The notes under the pieces: model-generated
What the model saw: the letters and a program-made list of their open reading frames with translations, nothing else
Told to the model about the DNA's origin: nothing
Databases searched by the model: none
Made by a program: the position numbers and the translations under genes
NCBI RefSeq assembly: GCF_001418655.1
Contig: NZ_LIQZ01000003.1
Coordinates: 1-64,000, forward strand
Source of the DNA: Streptomyces phaeochromogenes
GTDB lineage: Bacteria; Actinomycetota; Actinomycetes; Streptomycetales; Streptomycetaceae
Length of the DNA: 64,000 bases
Direction: 5' to 3'
Part shown: piece after piece, positions 11,120 to 20,665 of the stretch
Layout: each line of letters begins with the position of its first letter
Numbering within the stretch: the stretch's first letter is position 1

Positions 11120-11235
11120 ACATCGGTGTTCAGTTCTCAGGATCCGTTGACACCCGAAAGCGCCAAGAGTTTCTTGTGCGTTACGTCAGAGCGGCCGACC
11201 CGGCAGCTGCACGGTCCTGGATCAAGGAGTCGAAC

Positions 11236-12312
11236 ATGAGAAGACTGGCCAGTGGTGCTCTCGCCGGCATCCTCGCCCTGGGTGCTCTCACCGCATGCGC
11301 CGAGGAACCGAGTGCCGGGAACTCCGGGACCGCGAAGGCGGACGGAAAGTCGGGCAAGGTCGCGTTCCTCATGCCCGACCTGGCCTCCACCCGCTATGAG
11401 CAGTACGACGCTCCGCTGTTCAAGAAGCGCATGGCCAAGCTGTGCCCGGACTGCGGGGTGATCTACCAGAACGCCAACAGCGACGCCTCGCTTCAGCAGC
11501 AGCAGGCGAACTCCGCGATGGCCCAGGGGGCCAAGGTGATCGTGATCGACCCGGTGGACTCCGCCGGGGCGGCCACGATCGTGCAGACGGCGCAGTCCCA
11601 GGGCGTCAAGGTGATTGCCTACGACCGGCCCATCCCGGACAAGCCCGCGGACTTCTATGTGTCGTTCGACAACGAGGCGATCGGCGAGTCCATCGCCCAG
11701 TCGCTGGTCGATCACCTCAAGGAGACCAAGGCCAAGGGGGGTGTGCTCCAGATCAACGGGTCCCCCACCGACGCCGCCGCCGGGCTGATCAAGAAGGGCG
11801 TCCACAACGCCGTCGATGACAGCGGGTTCAAACTCCTCGCCGAGTACGACACACCTGGCTGGTCACCGGAGAAGGCCCAGCAGTGGGCGAGCGGGCAGAT
11901 CGCCCAGTACCGCGGCAGGATCGCCGGCGTGGTGGCGGCCAACGACGGCACCGGCGGCGGAGCGATCGCGGCGTTCAAGGCCGCGGATGTGAAGACCCCG
12001 CCGATCACCGGCAACGACGCGGAGCTGGCGGCGATCCAGCGCATCATCGCGGGAGATCAGTACAACACCATCTCCAAGCCGATCAAGATCGTTGCCGAGG
12101 CTGCCGCGGACGTCGCCCGGCAGTTGCTGAAGGGCGAGGAGCCCAAGGCGGACAAGAAGCTGTTCAACACCCCGTCGCAGTTGTTCAAGCCGACCGTCGT
12201 GACACAGAAGAACCTCAAGGAGGTCATCTTCGGCTCCGATGGAGTGCTCAGGGCGAAGGACGTGTGCACCGCTCAGTACGCCGCCGACTGCGGGCGTCTG
12301 GGCATCAAGTAG
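11236..12312 (+). CDS. sugar ABC transporter substrate-binding lipoprotein
   Basis: 358 residues. ATG 11236 with AAGGAG upstream. Lipoprotein signal MRRLASGALAGILALGALTAC, lipobox LTAC with Cys21. The mature protein is a periplasmic-binding-protein type I fold (pentose/hexose branch, xylose/ribose-like): VAFLMPDLASTRYEQYD, GAKVIVIDPVDSAGA, VIAYDRPI, AANDGTGGGAIAAFKA and ITGNDAELAAIQRIIAGDQYNTISKP. This branch serves ribose, xylose, polyols or similar. First gene of the operon 11236-19068; the ATPase follows after 32 bases. Confidence 0.88.
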   Translation: MRRLASGALAGILALGALTACAEEPSAGNSGTAKADGKSGKVAFLMPDLASTRYEQYDAPLFKKRMAKLCPDCGVIYQNANSDASLQQQQANSAMAQGAKVIVIDPVDSAGAATIVQTAQSQGVKVIAYDRPIPDKPADFYVSFDNEAIGESIAQSLVDHLKETKAKGGVLQINGSPTDAAAGLIKKGVHNAVDDSGFKLLAEYDTPGWSPEKAQQWASGQIAQYRGRIAGVVAANDGTGGGAIAAFKAADVKTPPITGNDAELAAIQRIIAGDQYNTISKPIKIVAEAAADVARQLLKGEEPKADKKLFNTPSQLFKPTVVTQKNLKEVIFGSDGVLRAKDVCTAQYAADCGRLGIK

Positions 12313-12344
12313 CGGTTCGGGGTCTCTGAGGAAAGAGGGTCACG

Positions 12345-13172
12345 ATGACAGGCACCGCGGTTACCGGTGCGGGCACGGACACCGTGTTGTCGCTCTGCGG
12401 AATCTGCAAGAACTTCGGCGCGGTCGCCGCGCTGACCGACATCGAGCTCGACGTGGCGGCCGGTGAGGTGGTCGCCATCGTCGGGGACAACGGCGCCGGC
12501 AAGTCCACCCTGGTGAAGATCCTTTCCGGGGTGTACACGCCCGACGCGGGAGAAATCTTCTTTCACGGCGAGAAGGTGTCTCTGGGCTCACCGGCGCTCG
12601 CCCACGCGATGGGCATAGCCACGGTGTTCCAGGATCTGGCCCTGTGCGAGAACCTCGACGTCAAGGCGAACCTGTTCCTGGGTCAGGAACTCCGTCCCTG
12701 GATGCTGGACGACGTCGCCATGGAAAAGCGCTCCTGGGAGTTGCTGCGACAGCTGTCGGCGAAGATCCCCACACTCGGTGTCCCGGTGGCCGCGCTCTCG
12801 GGCGGCCAGCGGCAGACGGTCGCGATCGCCCGGTCACTGCTGAGCAACCCGAAGATCGTCCTGCTCGACGAGCCGACGGCCGCCCTGGGTGTCGCGCAGA
12901 CGGCCGAGGTCCTCAACCTGGTCGAGCGGCTCAAGCACAACGGACTCGGCGTGGTGATGATCAGCCACAACATGGAGGACGTCCGGGCGGTCGCCGACCG
13001 CGTCGCGGTGCTGAGGCTCGGCCGCAACAACGGTGTGTACAACGCCAGGGACGTCTCCTCCCAGGAGATCGTCGCCGCGATCACCGGCGCGACCGACAAC
13101 GTGGTCTCGCGGCGAGCCGCAGGCCGGCCGACTTCCCCGCAGGAAATGCAGGAAGAGAAGGAAGAGCTGTGA
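12345..13172 (+). CDS. sugar ABC transporter ATP-binding protein (single domain)
   Basis: 275 residues. Walker A GDNGAGKST (about 47-55), signature LSGGQRQ, Walker B IVLLDEPTAAL and a switch His in MISHNMEDV. Most ribose/xylose-type ATPases are fused tandem domains of about 500 residues; this one has a single domain, so it would work as a homodimer, as in the FrcA-like group. GAGGAAAGAGGG precedes the ATG. The stop overlaps the permease start. Confidence 0.88.
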   Translation: MTGTAVTGAGTDTVLSLCGICKNFGAVAALTDIELDVAAGEVVAIVGDNGAGKSTLVKILSGVYTPDAGEIFFHGEKVSLGSPALAHAMGIATVFQDLALCENLDVKANLFLGQELRPWMLDDVAMEKRSWELLRQLSAKIPTLGVPVAALSGGQRQTVAIARSLLSNPKIVLLDEPTAALGVAQTAEVLNLVERLKHNGLGVVMISHNMEDVRAVADRVAVLRLGRNNGVYNARDVSSQEIVAAITGATDNVVSRRAAGRPTSPQEMQEEKEEL

Positions 13173-14419
13173 CCATCACCGAGAACTCGGTGGCAACGCC
13201 CACCGACCTGCAGGATGAGCGTCTTGTGACGCCGCAGGGCATCACCGACAGCATCAGGGCCACGATCCGCCGCGTGCGGGGCGGAGACCTGGGCATGCTG
13301 CCTGTCGTCGGCGGCATCGTGGTGATCTGGACGATCTTCCAGATACTCAATCCGACGTTCCTGTCCAGCACCAACCTGGTGAACCTGTCCTTCGACATGG
13401 TTCCGGTGGGCGTCCTCGCGCTGGGGATCGTCTGCGTCCTGCTGGCCGGCCAGATCGACCTCTCCGTGGGATCGGTGAGCGGTGTGTCGGCCGCGATCAC
13501 GGCTGTCGTCATGGTCAAGAACGAGCAGTCCATGTGGCTGGCGGTCCTCGCGGCCGTGGCCGGCGGCTGCCTGATCGGCTGGCTCTACGGCCAGGTGCTC
13601 AACCGCTTCGGTGTACCCAGCTTCGTGGTCACCCTGGGAGGGCTGCTGGCCTTCCTCGGCGTGCAACTGTGGCTGCTTCGGGGCCAGAACGCGATCAACC
13701 TGCCCTACGACTCCACCCTGGTGAAGTTCGCACAGCTGTGGTTCGTCCCCCACTGGATGGCCTACGCACTGGCCGTGGTGGCCGCGGGCGGGTTCCTGGC
13801 CACCGGGTGGGTGCGGGCCCGGACCCGCCGCCGCGCCGGGCTGTCGTCCTCGTCGCCGCAGTGGCTTGTCATGCAGTCGCTTCTGCTGCTGGCCGGACTG
13901 CTGCTCGTCGTCTACTACCTGAACCGCACCCGCGGCGTCGCCTGGATGTTCGTGTTCTTCGTCGCCCTGGTGCTGGTGACGCACTACGTGCTCAGCCGCA
14001 CCAAGTTCGGACGATCCATCTACGCGGTCGGCGGCAACGCCGAGGCGTCCCGCAGGGCCGGCATCAACGTACGGCGCGTATATACCTCGGCGTTCGTCCT
14101 GTGCTCCGGACTGGCCGCGGTCGGCGGCATACTGGCCGCGTCGCGACTGGCCGCGGCGAACCAGAGCACCGGGACCGGAGACGTCAACCTCAATGCCATC
14201 GCCGCGGCGGTGATCGGCGGGACCAGTCTGTTCGGCGGCCGTGGCTCGGCCATCGCCGCCCTGCTCGGAGTCCTGGTCATCCAGTCGATCTCCAGCGGTC
14301 TCACGCTGCTGAACCTCGACTCCTCCTACCGGTTCATGATCACCGGTGCGGTCCTGCTCATCGCCGTCGGCCTGGACTCCTTCGCCCGGCGCTCGCGCCA
14401 GGCGCACGGACGGGGGTGA
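13169..14419 (+). CDS. sugar ABC transporter permease (XylH/RbsC family)
   Basis: 416 residues, GTG start overlapping the ATPase stop (GTGA). About ten hydrophobic segments; the family motif LAGQIDLSVGSVSG and the late loop FGRSIYAVGGNAEASRRAGI are clear. An extra segment of roughly 60 residues after residue 190 (WVRARTRRRAGLSSSSPQW) makes it longer than RbsC and matches the longer XylH-type proteins. It forms the membrane channel with the binding lipoprotein and the ATPase. Confidence 0.88.
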   Translation: MTITENSVATPTDLQDERLVTPQGITDSIRATIRRVRGGDLGMLPVVGGIVVIWTIFQILNPTFLSSTNLVNLSFDMVPVGVLALGIVCVLLAGQIDLSVGSVSGVSAAITAVVMVKNEQSMWLAVLAAVAGGCLIGWLYGQVLNRFGVPSFVVTLGGLLAFLGVQLWLLRGQNAINLPYDSTLVKFAQLWFVPHWMAYALAVVAAGGFLATGWVRARTRRRAGLSSSSPQWLVMQSLLLLAGLLLVVYYLNRTRGVAWMFVFFVALVLVTHYVLSRTKFGRSIYAVGGNAEASRRAGINVRRVYTSAFVLCSGLAAVGGILAASRLAAANQSTGTGDVNLNAIAAAVIGGTSLFGGRGSAIAALLGVLVIQSISSGLTLLNLDSSYRFMITGAVLLIAVGLDSFARRSRQAHGRG

Positions 14420-14424
14420 AGCGG

Positions 14425-15933
14425 ATGACTGCGATCGCCATCGACGCGGGCACCACCACCATCAAGGTGGTCGGATACGCCGACGACGGGAAGGAACTGG
14501 CGGTGAGCCGCCGGCCGACCCAGGTGACGCGCCCCCGTCCCGGGTGGGCCGAGCAGGACATGGCCGAAGTCTGGGCCGCGGTTTCCGACGCCGTCCGGGA
14601 AGTCGTCGAAGCACTCCCCGACGCACCCGGCATGGTCGCCGTCACCGCACAGGGCGACGGCGCCTGGCTGGTCGACGGCCAGGGACGTCCCACCGGGCCC
14701 GCCGTGCTGTGGAACGACGGACGAGCCACCGCCCAGATCACCGCGTGGGAGCACGACGGGGTGGCGCTGGAGGCTTTCCGGATCAGCGGGTCGCGACTGT
14801 CCACCGGCATGCCCAACGCCGTACTGGCCTGGCTGCGCGAGAACGACCCCGACCGGGTGGCCCGATCGAGCCATCTGCTGACCTGCGGAGGCTGGCTTCA
14901 CCTGAAGCTGACGGGCGAACCCGCCGTCGACGAGTCGGACGCGTCGGCACCGTTCATGGACATCAGGCAGCGCGACTGGTCCGACCGGCTGTTCGAGATC
15001 TACGGCCTGCAGTGGGCTCGGCGGCTCCTGCCCGAGCTGCGCGACGACGACCACCGAGTCACGACGATCAGCGCATCGGCAGCCGCCGAGACCGGCCTGC
15101 CCGCAGGGATCCCGGTGGTGCTGGCGCCGTACGACATCTGCGCCACCGCCATCGGCGCCGGCGCGGTGACCGCCGGCCAGGCGTGCTGCATCCTCGGCAC
15201 CACCCTGTCCACCGAGGTCATCACGGACACGGTGGTCACCGACGAGCCCGTGGGCATCACCGTGACGCTCGGGGTCCCCGGTCGCTACCTCCGCGCCTTC
15301 CCCACCATGAGCGGCGGCGACGTCCTGGACTGGGGGGCGGGACTGCTCGGACTGACCTCTGTCACCGATCTGATGGCCCTGGCCGCGCAGGGCAGACGCG
15401 ATACGGCCGGGGTGCGGTTCATCCCCTACCTCTCCCCCGCCGGAGAGCGGGCTCCCTTCTTCGACACCACGGCGCGTGGCTCCCTGTCCGGCCTGTCCCT
15501 GGAGGCCGGCCGCGAAGACATGGCCCGTGCGCTGGTGGAAGGAGTCACCATGACCATCCGCGACTGCCTGACCGCGGCCCCGGGCTCCCCGGACCGGCTG
15601 GCGCTCTGCGGCGGCGGCACCAGAAGCGACTTCTGGATGCGACTGATCGCCGATGTCACCGGCCTCCCCGTGACCATTCCCTCCTCCGCCGAGGTCGGGG
15701 CCCGCGGCGCCTGGCTGACCGGCCTGGTCGCCACCGGCCGTGAGCCGGACTTCCCGACCGCGGCAGCCCGGCACGTGGAGGTCGCCGCCACATACCAGCC
15801 CGATCTGAAGGCGTTCGACGACTTCAGCGACCAGTACGCCGACTTCTTGCGGCTGCGGGAGCTCAACCAGCCGCTGTGGACACGCGACCGCGGACAGACA
15901 CGTCCGGCCCCGACCGGTGGAGACGGCGCATGA
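14425..15933 (+). CDS. FGGY-family carbohydrate kinase (first copy)
   Basis: 502 residues. The phosphate-binding start IDAGTTTIKVVGYADDG (6-22), the GGDVLDWGAGLLG region and the C-terminal GGGTRSDFWMRLIADVTGLPV adenosine motif define the FGGY family, which phosphorylates sugars, polyols or related compounds with ATP. ATG 14425 is preferred; a GTG at 14416 overlapping the permease stop would add three residues. Only about 30% of residues look alike in my comparison with the second kinase, so it is not a recent duplicate. Substrate unknown. Confidence 0.85.
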   Translation: MTAIAIDAGTTTIKVVGYADDGKELAVSRRPTQVTRPRPGWAEQDMAEVWAAVSDAVREVVEALPDAPGMVAVTAQGDGAWLVDGQGRPTGPAVLWNDGRATAQITAWEHDGVALEAFRISGSRLSTGMPNAVLAWLRENDPDRVARSSHLLTCGGWLHLKLTGEPAVDESDASAPFMDIRQRDWSDRLFEIYGLQWARRLLPELRDDDHRVTTISASAAAETGLPAGIPVVLAPYDICATAIGAGAVTAGQACCILGTTLSTEVITDTVVTDEPVGITVTLGVPGRYLRAFPTMSGGDVLDWGAGLLGLTSVTDLMALAAQGRRDTAGVRFIPYLSPAGERAPFFDTTARGSLSGLSLEAGREDMARALVEGVTMTIRDCLTAAPGSPDRLALCGGGTRSDFWMRLIADVTGLPVTIPSSAEVGARGAWLTGLVATGREPDFPTAAARHVEVAATYQPDLKAFDDFSDQYADFLRLRELNQPLWTRDRGQTRPAPTGGDGA

Positions 15934-17417
15934 CCGCCGACGAAAGCGATGCCTGGCTGGGCATCGACCTGGGGACTCAGGGCGTACGGGTGGTCGTCGC
16001 CGCGTCCGACGGCAGTCTGCTGGGCGAGGGCTCGTGCCCGCTGACCAGCCGCCGGGAGGGCGATCGCCATGAGCAGCACCCCGAGCAGTGGTGGCGCGCA
16101 GTCCTCACCGCGATCGACCGGGCACGCGCCGCGGGTGCCGACCTGCGCCGCGTCCAGGGGGTAGCCGTCGACGCGACCTCCGGCACCATCACCATGCTGG
16201 ACCGCCGTGGCCTGTGTGTGACACCGGCGCTGATGTACGACGACGGGCGCGCCGCGGCGGAGGCGGAACAGGTCAACGCCGCCGGGGAGCAGCAGTGGGC
16301 CAGGGCCGGCTACCAGCGGATGCAGCGATCCTGGGCGCTGCCCAAGCTCCGCTGGCTGCTCAACCACTATCCCCGGGCCGCTCAGAACGGCTGGCGCCTG
16401 GCGCATCAGAACGACGTCGTCAACAGCAGGCTCGTCGGGCACGAGGTACCCACCGACACCAGCAACGCGCTCAAGACAGGTGCCGACGCCGCACAGGTGA
16501 CGTGGCCCGAGCCCGTACTCGCCGCGTTGGAGATTCCCCGCGCGATGCTGCCCGACCTGGTACTGCCCGGCACGGTCATCGGCCAGGTCTGCGCCGAAGC
16601 CGCCGCCGAGACCGGGCTGACCGAAGGCACCGCCGTCGTCGCCGGGATGACCGACGGCTGCGCGGCGCAACTGGGCTCCGGCGCGACCGCCGTCGGCAGC
16701 TGGAACTCGGTCATGGGCACCACCCTGGTGCTCAAGGGCGTCACCAAGGACCTCCTCCGTGATCCGCACGGGGTCGTCTACTCCCACCGGTCACCCTCCG
16801 GCCACTGGCTGCCCGGCGGAGCCTCCAGCGTCGGAGCCGGCCTGGTCGCACGGGAGTTCGCGGACGCCGACCTGAACCGGCTCACCCGCGAGGCCGCGGC
16901 GCTGCTGCCCACCGACCTGTTGCGCTATCCGCTGGTCTCCCCGGGCGAACGGTTCCCCTTCGTCGCCGCGGACGCCCGCGCGTTCGGCAGCCGCGAGCCG
17001 GCCACCCGCACCGAGTCGTTCGCCGCGCTGCTGCAGGGCGCCGCATACATCGAACGGCTCTGCTTCGACTACGTGGACCTGCTCGGCGCGCCGACCGACG
17101 GTGCGGTCGCCCTCACCGGCGGGGCCACCCGCAACCCCTTGTGGAACCAGCTGCGGGCCGATGTGCTGCAACGCCCGGTGACCCTGCCGCGCAACGCGCA
17201 ACCGGCGCTCGGCATGGCGGTGCTGGCCGCGTCGAGCAGTCAGCCTCTGGACAGCGTCGCCGCCTCGATGGTGCGACTCGACCGGACTCTCGAACCACGC
17301 CGTTCACAGAGAAACCCGCACGACGAGGGCTACTTCAGGTTGCTCGATCTGCTTGTCCAACGCGGCTGGCTCCCCGGCGTCGTCGCAACCCACGCACGAG
17401 AAAGGACGGCGCCTTGA
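15930..17417 (+). CDS. FGGY-family carbohydrate kinase (second copy)
   Basis: 495 residues, ATG overlapping the previous stop (ATGA). LGIDLGTQGVRVVVAASDG (10-28), EQHPEQWW, and the C-terminal ALTGGATRNPLWNQLRADVLQRPV resemble xylulose/ribulose-kinase-like FGGY members. Together with the first kinase this gives two different ATP-dependent phosphorylations in one operon: either two entering substrates or two successive steps. Translationally coupled on both sides. Confidence 0.85.
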   Translation: MTADESDAWLGIDLGTQGVRVVVAASDGSLLGEGSCPLTSRREGDRHEQHPEQWWRAVLTAIDRARAAGADLRRVQGVAVDATSGTITMLDRRGLCVTPALMYDDGRAAAEAEQVNAAGEQQWARAGYQRMQRSWALPKLRWLLNHYPRAAQNGWRLAHQNDVVNSRLVGHEVPTDTSNALKTGADAAQVTWPEPVLAALEIPRAMLPDLVLPGTVIGQVCAEAAAETGLTEGTAVVAGMTDGCAAQLGSGATAVGSWNSVMGTTLVLKGVTKDLLRDPHGVVYSHRSPSGHWLPGGASSVGAGLVAREFADADLNRLTREAAALLPTDLLRYPLVSPGERFPFVAADARAFGSREPATRTESFAALLQGAAYIERLCFDYVDLLGAPTDGAVALTGGATRNPLWNQLRADVLQRPVTLPRNAQPALGMAVLAASSSQPLDSVAASMVRLDRTLEPRRSQRNPHDEGYFRLLDLLVQRGWLPGVVATHARERTAP

Positions 17418-18037
17418 GCCTCCATGTCATCTTCGTCCGACACGGGGAGACCCTGTGGCACGCCGAGAACCGGTACGCCGGCAGCACCGACGTCGCGCTC
17501 ACCGAGCACGGCCACGCACAGTCACGCGCGCTCGCGGACTGGGCGGAACAGGCGGACCTGACCGCGATCTTCGCCTCCCCGCTGACGCGATCGCAGGAGA
17601 CCGCACGCGACAGCGCGGTGCGCACCGGACTGCCGGTGAGCGTGGACGAACGGCTGCGCGAGCTCGACTTCGGCATCGCCGAGGGCCTCACCCGCGCGGA
17701 GATGCACCAGCGGTTCCCCGACCACCTGGCGGCCTTCAGGACCGACCCGGTGACGAACCACTTCCCCAAGGGAGAGAACCCCCTCGACGCGAGCGACCGC
17801 TATCTGGCGTTCCTCACCGACCTCCAGGCCGATCACCAAGAAGGCCGCGTCCTCGTCGTGGGCCACTCCACCGCGATCCGGCTCGCACTCTGCCGCCTGC
17901 TCGGACTGCCTCTGCGCCAGTACCGCCGGACGTTCCCGTTCCTGGCCAACTGCGCCCTCAACGAACTCGTCCTGCGTGACGGCGGGCCGTCGCTGCTGAC
18001 ACTGAACCGCCCCGTGACCCCAGGAGAACCCAAGTGA
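17414..18037 (+). CDS. histidine phosphatase (phosphoglycerate-mutase-like)
   Basis: 207 residues. The start is TTG 17414 overlapping the kinase stop (TTGA) with AAAGGA upstream; no ATG/GTG precedes the catalytic motif closely. FVRHGETLW gives the phospho-acceptor His10; ASPLTRSQETA, the acid ELDFGIAEG and VVGHSTAIRLAL (second His) complete the active site. The form is a small-molecule phosphatase rather than the glycolytic mutase. A phosphatase beside two kinases suggests removal of phosphate from a pathway intermediate or a damaged product. Confidence 0.85.
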   Translation: MSLHVIFVRHGETLWHAENRYAGSTDVALTEHGHAQSRALADWAEQADLTAIFASPLTRSQETARDSAVRTGLPVSVDERLRELDFGIAEGLTRAEMHQRFPDHLAAFRTDPVTNHFPKGENPLDASDRYLAFLTDLQADHQEGRVLVVGHSTAIRLALCRLLGLPLRQYRRTFPFLANCALNELVLRDGGPSLLTLNRPVTPGEPK

Positions 18038-19068
18038 CCACCATCCTCACCGCCGGTGACCACTTCGTCCTCAACTCCCTGCTCCTCGACCAGCTCCGGC
18101 CGGCCGCACCCACCGCGACCTTCCGCGAACTCACCCTGCCCTGGCCGGTCGAGCCCTTCGGGGAGGTGGCCGAAGTACGGGAGGCCTCCGGCACCGAGGA
18201 CCAGCTGATCGAGGCCCTCAGCGGGGTGGACATCTGCGTCACCCAGATGGCTCCGCTCACCGAACGGATCCTGGAGTCCAGCCCCGGTCTGCGCCTGTTC
18301 TGCGTCAGCCGCGGCGGCCCCGTCAACGCCAACCTCGAAGCAGCCACCCGGCACGGCGTCGCGGTCTCCTTCGCCCCCGGACGCAACGCCACCGCCACCG
18401 CCGAGCACACGGTCGCCCTCATGATGGCCGCGGCCCGACGCGTCCCCGCCACCCACGCGGACCTCGCCGCGGGCACCTGGCGAGGTGACTACTACATGTT
18501 CGAAAAGGTCGGCCCGGAGCTGGCGGGCAGCACCGTCGGCATCGTGGGATACGGCGCCATCGGCTCACGGGTCGCCCGGATCCTCCGCGGATTCGGCGCA
18601 CAAGTACTCGTCGCCGACCCCTTTGTCCATGCGGACGACGTGTCACCGGCCGAGGTCACCGACCTGGCGGACCTCATGCGACGCTCCACGTTCGTCACCG
18701 TCCACGCCCGCGCGACCCCGGAGACCGAGGGCTTGATCTCCCGGCGGATGATCGACCTGATGCCGGCAGGCGGCGTACTGGTCAACTGTGCTCGCGGATC
18801 ACTCGTCGACTACGACGCCGTGTGCGACGCCCTGGACGCCGGAAAGCTCTTCGGCGCCGCCTTCGACGTCTTCCCCCACGAGCCGATCCCCGCCACCTCA
18901 CGCCTGCTGACGACGCCCAACATCGTCATGACGCCGCACCTGGCCGGCGCCAGCAGACAGACCGCCTTCAACGCCGCCTCCATCGTGGCCTCGGAGGTAG
19001 CCGCGTTCCTGGCGGGCCGGCCACTCGCGCACTGCGCGAATCCGCAGGTTCTGGCCCAACTTCACTGA
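18034..19068 (+). CDS. D-isomer-specific 2-hydroxyacid dehydrogenase
   Basis: 344 residues, GTG start overlapping the previous stop, with CAGGAGA upstream. NAD-binding GYGAIG at 172-177; catalytic Arg254 (NCARGS), Glu283 (PHEPIP) and His302 (TPHLAG). It would interconvert a 2-hydroxyacid and a 2-ketoacid (or phosphorylated forms, as in SerA) with NAD(P). Last gene of the operon, indicating that the imported compound is an acid or is turned into one. Confidence 0.87.
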   Translation: MTTILTAGDHFVLNSLLLDQLRPAAPTATFRELTLPWPVEPFGEVAEVREASGTEDQLIEALSGVDICVTQMAPLTERILESSPGLRLFCVSRGGPVNANLEAATRHGVAVSFAPGRNATATAEHTVALMMAAARRVPATHADLAAGTWRGDYYMFEKVGPELAGSTVGIVGYGAIGSRVARILRGFGAQVLVADPFVHADDVSPAEVTDLADLMRRSTFVTVHARATPETEGLISRRMIDLMPAGGVLVNCARGSLVDYDAVCDALDAGKLFGAAFDVFPHEPIPATSRLLTTPNIVMTPHLAGASRQTAFNAASIVASEVAAFLAGRPLAHCANPQVLAQLH

Positions 19069-19203
19069 ACTCCCGACGCCCGAATCCCGACTCCCGGCCC
19101 GCCGATTCCGCACGCCTTGTCCGTCGCGCTACCCCGGCTCTCGATCGACAACTTGGTAAGGTGCGCTGGCCAGTTGGACCATGTGGAGAGGGGCCGGGCG
19201 ACG

Positions 19204-20058
19204 ATGCAGGCGTCAGAGGTCTCGCGTGCGGTGGCCGCGGCCATGGCCATCGCCTCATCACTTGACCTGGCCGTCGACGACGACGCGATCGTTCTTCATG
19301 ACTCCAACAAGCTCACTCTGCGTCTGCTGTCTTGTGATGTCCTGGCCCGGGTAGCACCTGTGGAGCAACAAATCGCACAGTTCGAGGTCGACGTCGCTCA
19401 GCAGCTCGGCGAATCCGGGTGCCCGGTGGCCGCCCTTGAGCCGCGAGTGGAGCCACGCGTCTATGAGCGCGACGGCTTCGTGGTCACACTGTGGACCTAC
19501 TACGAACCCGTGACACCTCACGAGGTCTCACCAGCGGACTTCGCCCATGCGCTCGAGCAGCTGCACGCCGGCATGCGCAAGCTCGATGTCCCGACGCCGC
19601 ACTTCCTGGATCGAGTCGAGCACGCTCAACGACTCTTGGCGAACCGCGAGCGCACTCCTGCGCTCGCCGACGCGGACCGGGAGCTGCTCAGCGATACGTT
19701 ACGACGTCTGAGGCAAGCGATCGCCGAGCGCGGCGCCGCCGAGCAGCTGCTGCACGGCGAGCCGCACCCGGGCAACCTGCTCACCACGAAGAACGGGCTG
19801 CTGTTCATCGACTTCGAGACGTGTTGCCGCGGGCCCATCGAATTCGACCTCGCCCACGCGCCCGAAGAAGTCAGCGAGCACTATCCGGGCATCGACCAGG
19901 ACTTGCTGCGTGAGTGCCGGATCCTCGTGCTGGCAATCATCACAACGTGGCGCTGGGACCGAGACGACCAACTCCCGAACGGGCGTCAACTGGGCGCGGA
20001 GTGGCTCAGCCAGATCCGAGCGGCGCTGGGCCGTAACGGCCTGGATCCCCATGACTGA
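19204..20058 (+). CDS. APH/choline-kinase-like phosphotransferase
   Basis: 284 residues. Kinase-like fold: RLLSCDVLARVAP (Lys-like strand replaced by Arg), HGEPHPGNLLTTKNGLLFIDFE at about 214-235. The Brenner motif HxDxxxxN is present as HGEPHPGN, with Glu for the usual catalytic Asp, and IDFE for the metal-binding DFG position; this variant is seen in several actinomycete phosphotransferases. ATG 19204 follows GAGAGGGG. It could modify an aminoglycoside, a sugar or choline; the sequence gives no substrate. Separate from the preceding operon by 135 bases. Confidence 0.75.
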   Translation: MQASEVSRAVAAAMAIASSLDLAVDDDAIVLHDSNKLTLRLLSCDVLARVAPVEQQIAQFEVDVAQQLGESGCPVAALEPRVEPRVYERDGFVVTLWTYYEPVTPHEVSPADFAHALEQLHAGMRKLDVPTPHFLDRVEHAQRLLANRERTPALADADRELLSDTLRRLRQAIAERGAAEQLLHGEPHPGNLLTTKNGLLFIDFETCCRGPIEFDLAHAPEEVSEHYPGIDQDLLRECRILVLAIITTWRWDRDDQLPNGRQLGAEWLSQIRAALGRNGLDPHD

Positions 20059-20448
20059 TCGCGGATCTTCGAGGTCGGGCACGGACGGCTTCTGATCATG
20101 AGGGCAGGGCCTCTCGGTGGCTCGGGGAACCCGCGACCGGGGCTGCCTCGGGTGTCGTGCTGGCCGCGCTGATGCTGATGTCTCGCGGCGCGCTGCCTCG
20201 CGTCGGTCTCTCCCGCTGGTTTTGCAGGTCAGCGGTGGTTCCGACAGGCGTGTGACGCCACGACGCGCAGCGTGGACTCATCCGGGCGCCATGTTTCGCG
20301 GCGAGGAATACAGGAACTGTCCCTTTCTCAGGGGTTGTTCCTCGACCCTGCCACGCCACAGGAGTACGCCGTGGCGTCGCTCCCAGAAGGACACGTACAC
20401 GTCCTTGACGAGCCGCTCCGGTATGAACACGGTCCCCCAAGCGACGGG

Positions 20449-20556
20449 AACGCGCGGGCCGAGCACACTTTCGCCCGCATGAAGACCTGGAAAACCTTCC
20501 GAGACTGCCGCCTCAAAGGCGACGGCGTCCACCACGCCATGCTCGGGATCGCTTGC
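20449..20556 (+). pseudogene. transposase C-terminal fragment, IS5-like
   Basis: NARAEHTFARMKTWKTFRD followed by CRLKGDGVHHAMLGIA matches the C-terminal end of IS5-group transposases common in Streptomyces. No catalytic upstream part is in frame. Within the 802-base gap 20059-20860 nothing else codes convincingly apart from the palindromes at 20634-20665. Confidence 0.6.
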
Positions 20557-20633
20557 CCGATCACGCCCTGCCCATGGCGCCCTCACGACCCTCATAGGTT
20601 CTTGATGCGTGGTCGATGAGGTGAGGGGCGCCA

Positions 20634-20665
20634 CCCTGACATCTGTCAGGGACACGATGTCCCTG
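20634..20665. promoter_or_regulatory. two interlocked perfect palindromes
   Basis: CCCTGACA-TC-TGTCAGGG (20634-20651) overlaps CAGGGACA-CGA-TGTCCCTG (20647-20665), sharing CAGGG. The first resembles MerR-type operators. It lies 196 bases upstream of the secreted protein at 20861, but no regulator gene is adjacent. Confidence 0.6.

Noticed and set aside
12683-15774. Very long minus-strand frames (over 480 codons) opposite the permease and first kinase
   Set aside because: They are antisense shadows of GC-rich coding sequence: composition is Arg/Gly/His-rich without motifs, and the plus-strand genes are unmistakable.
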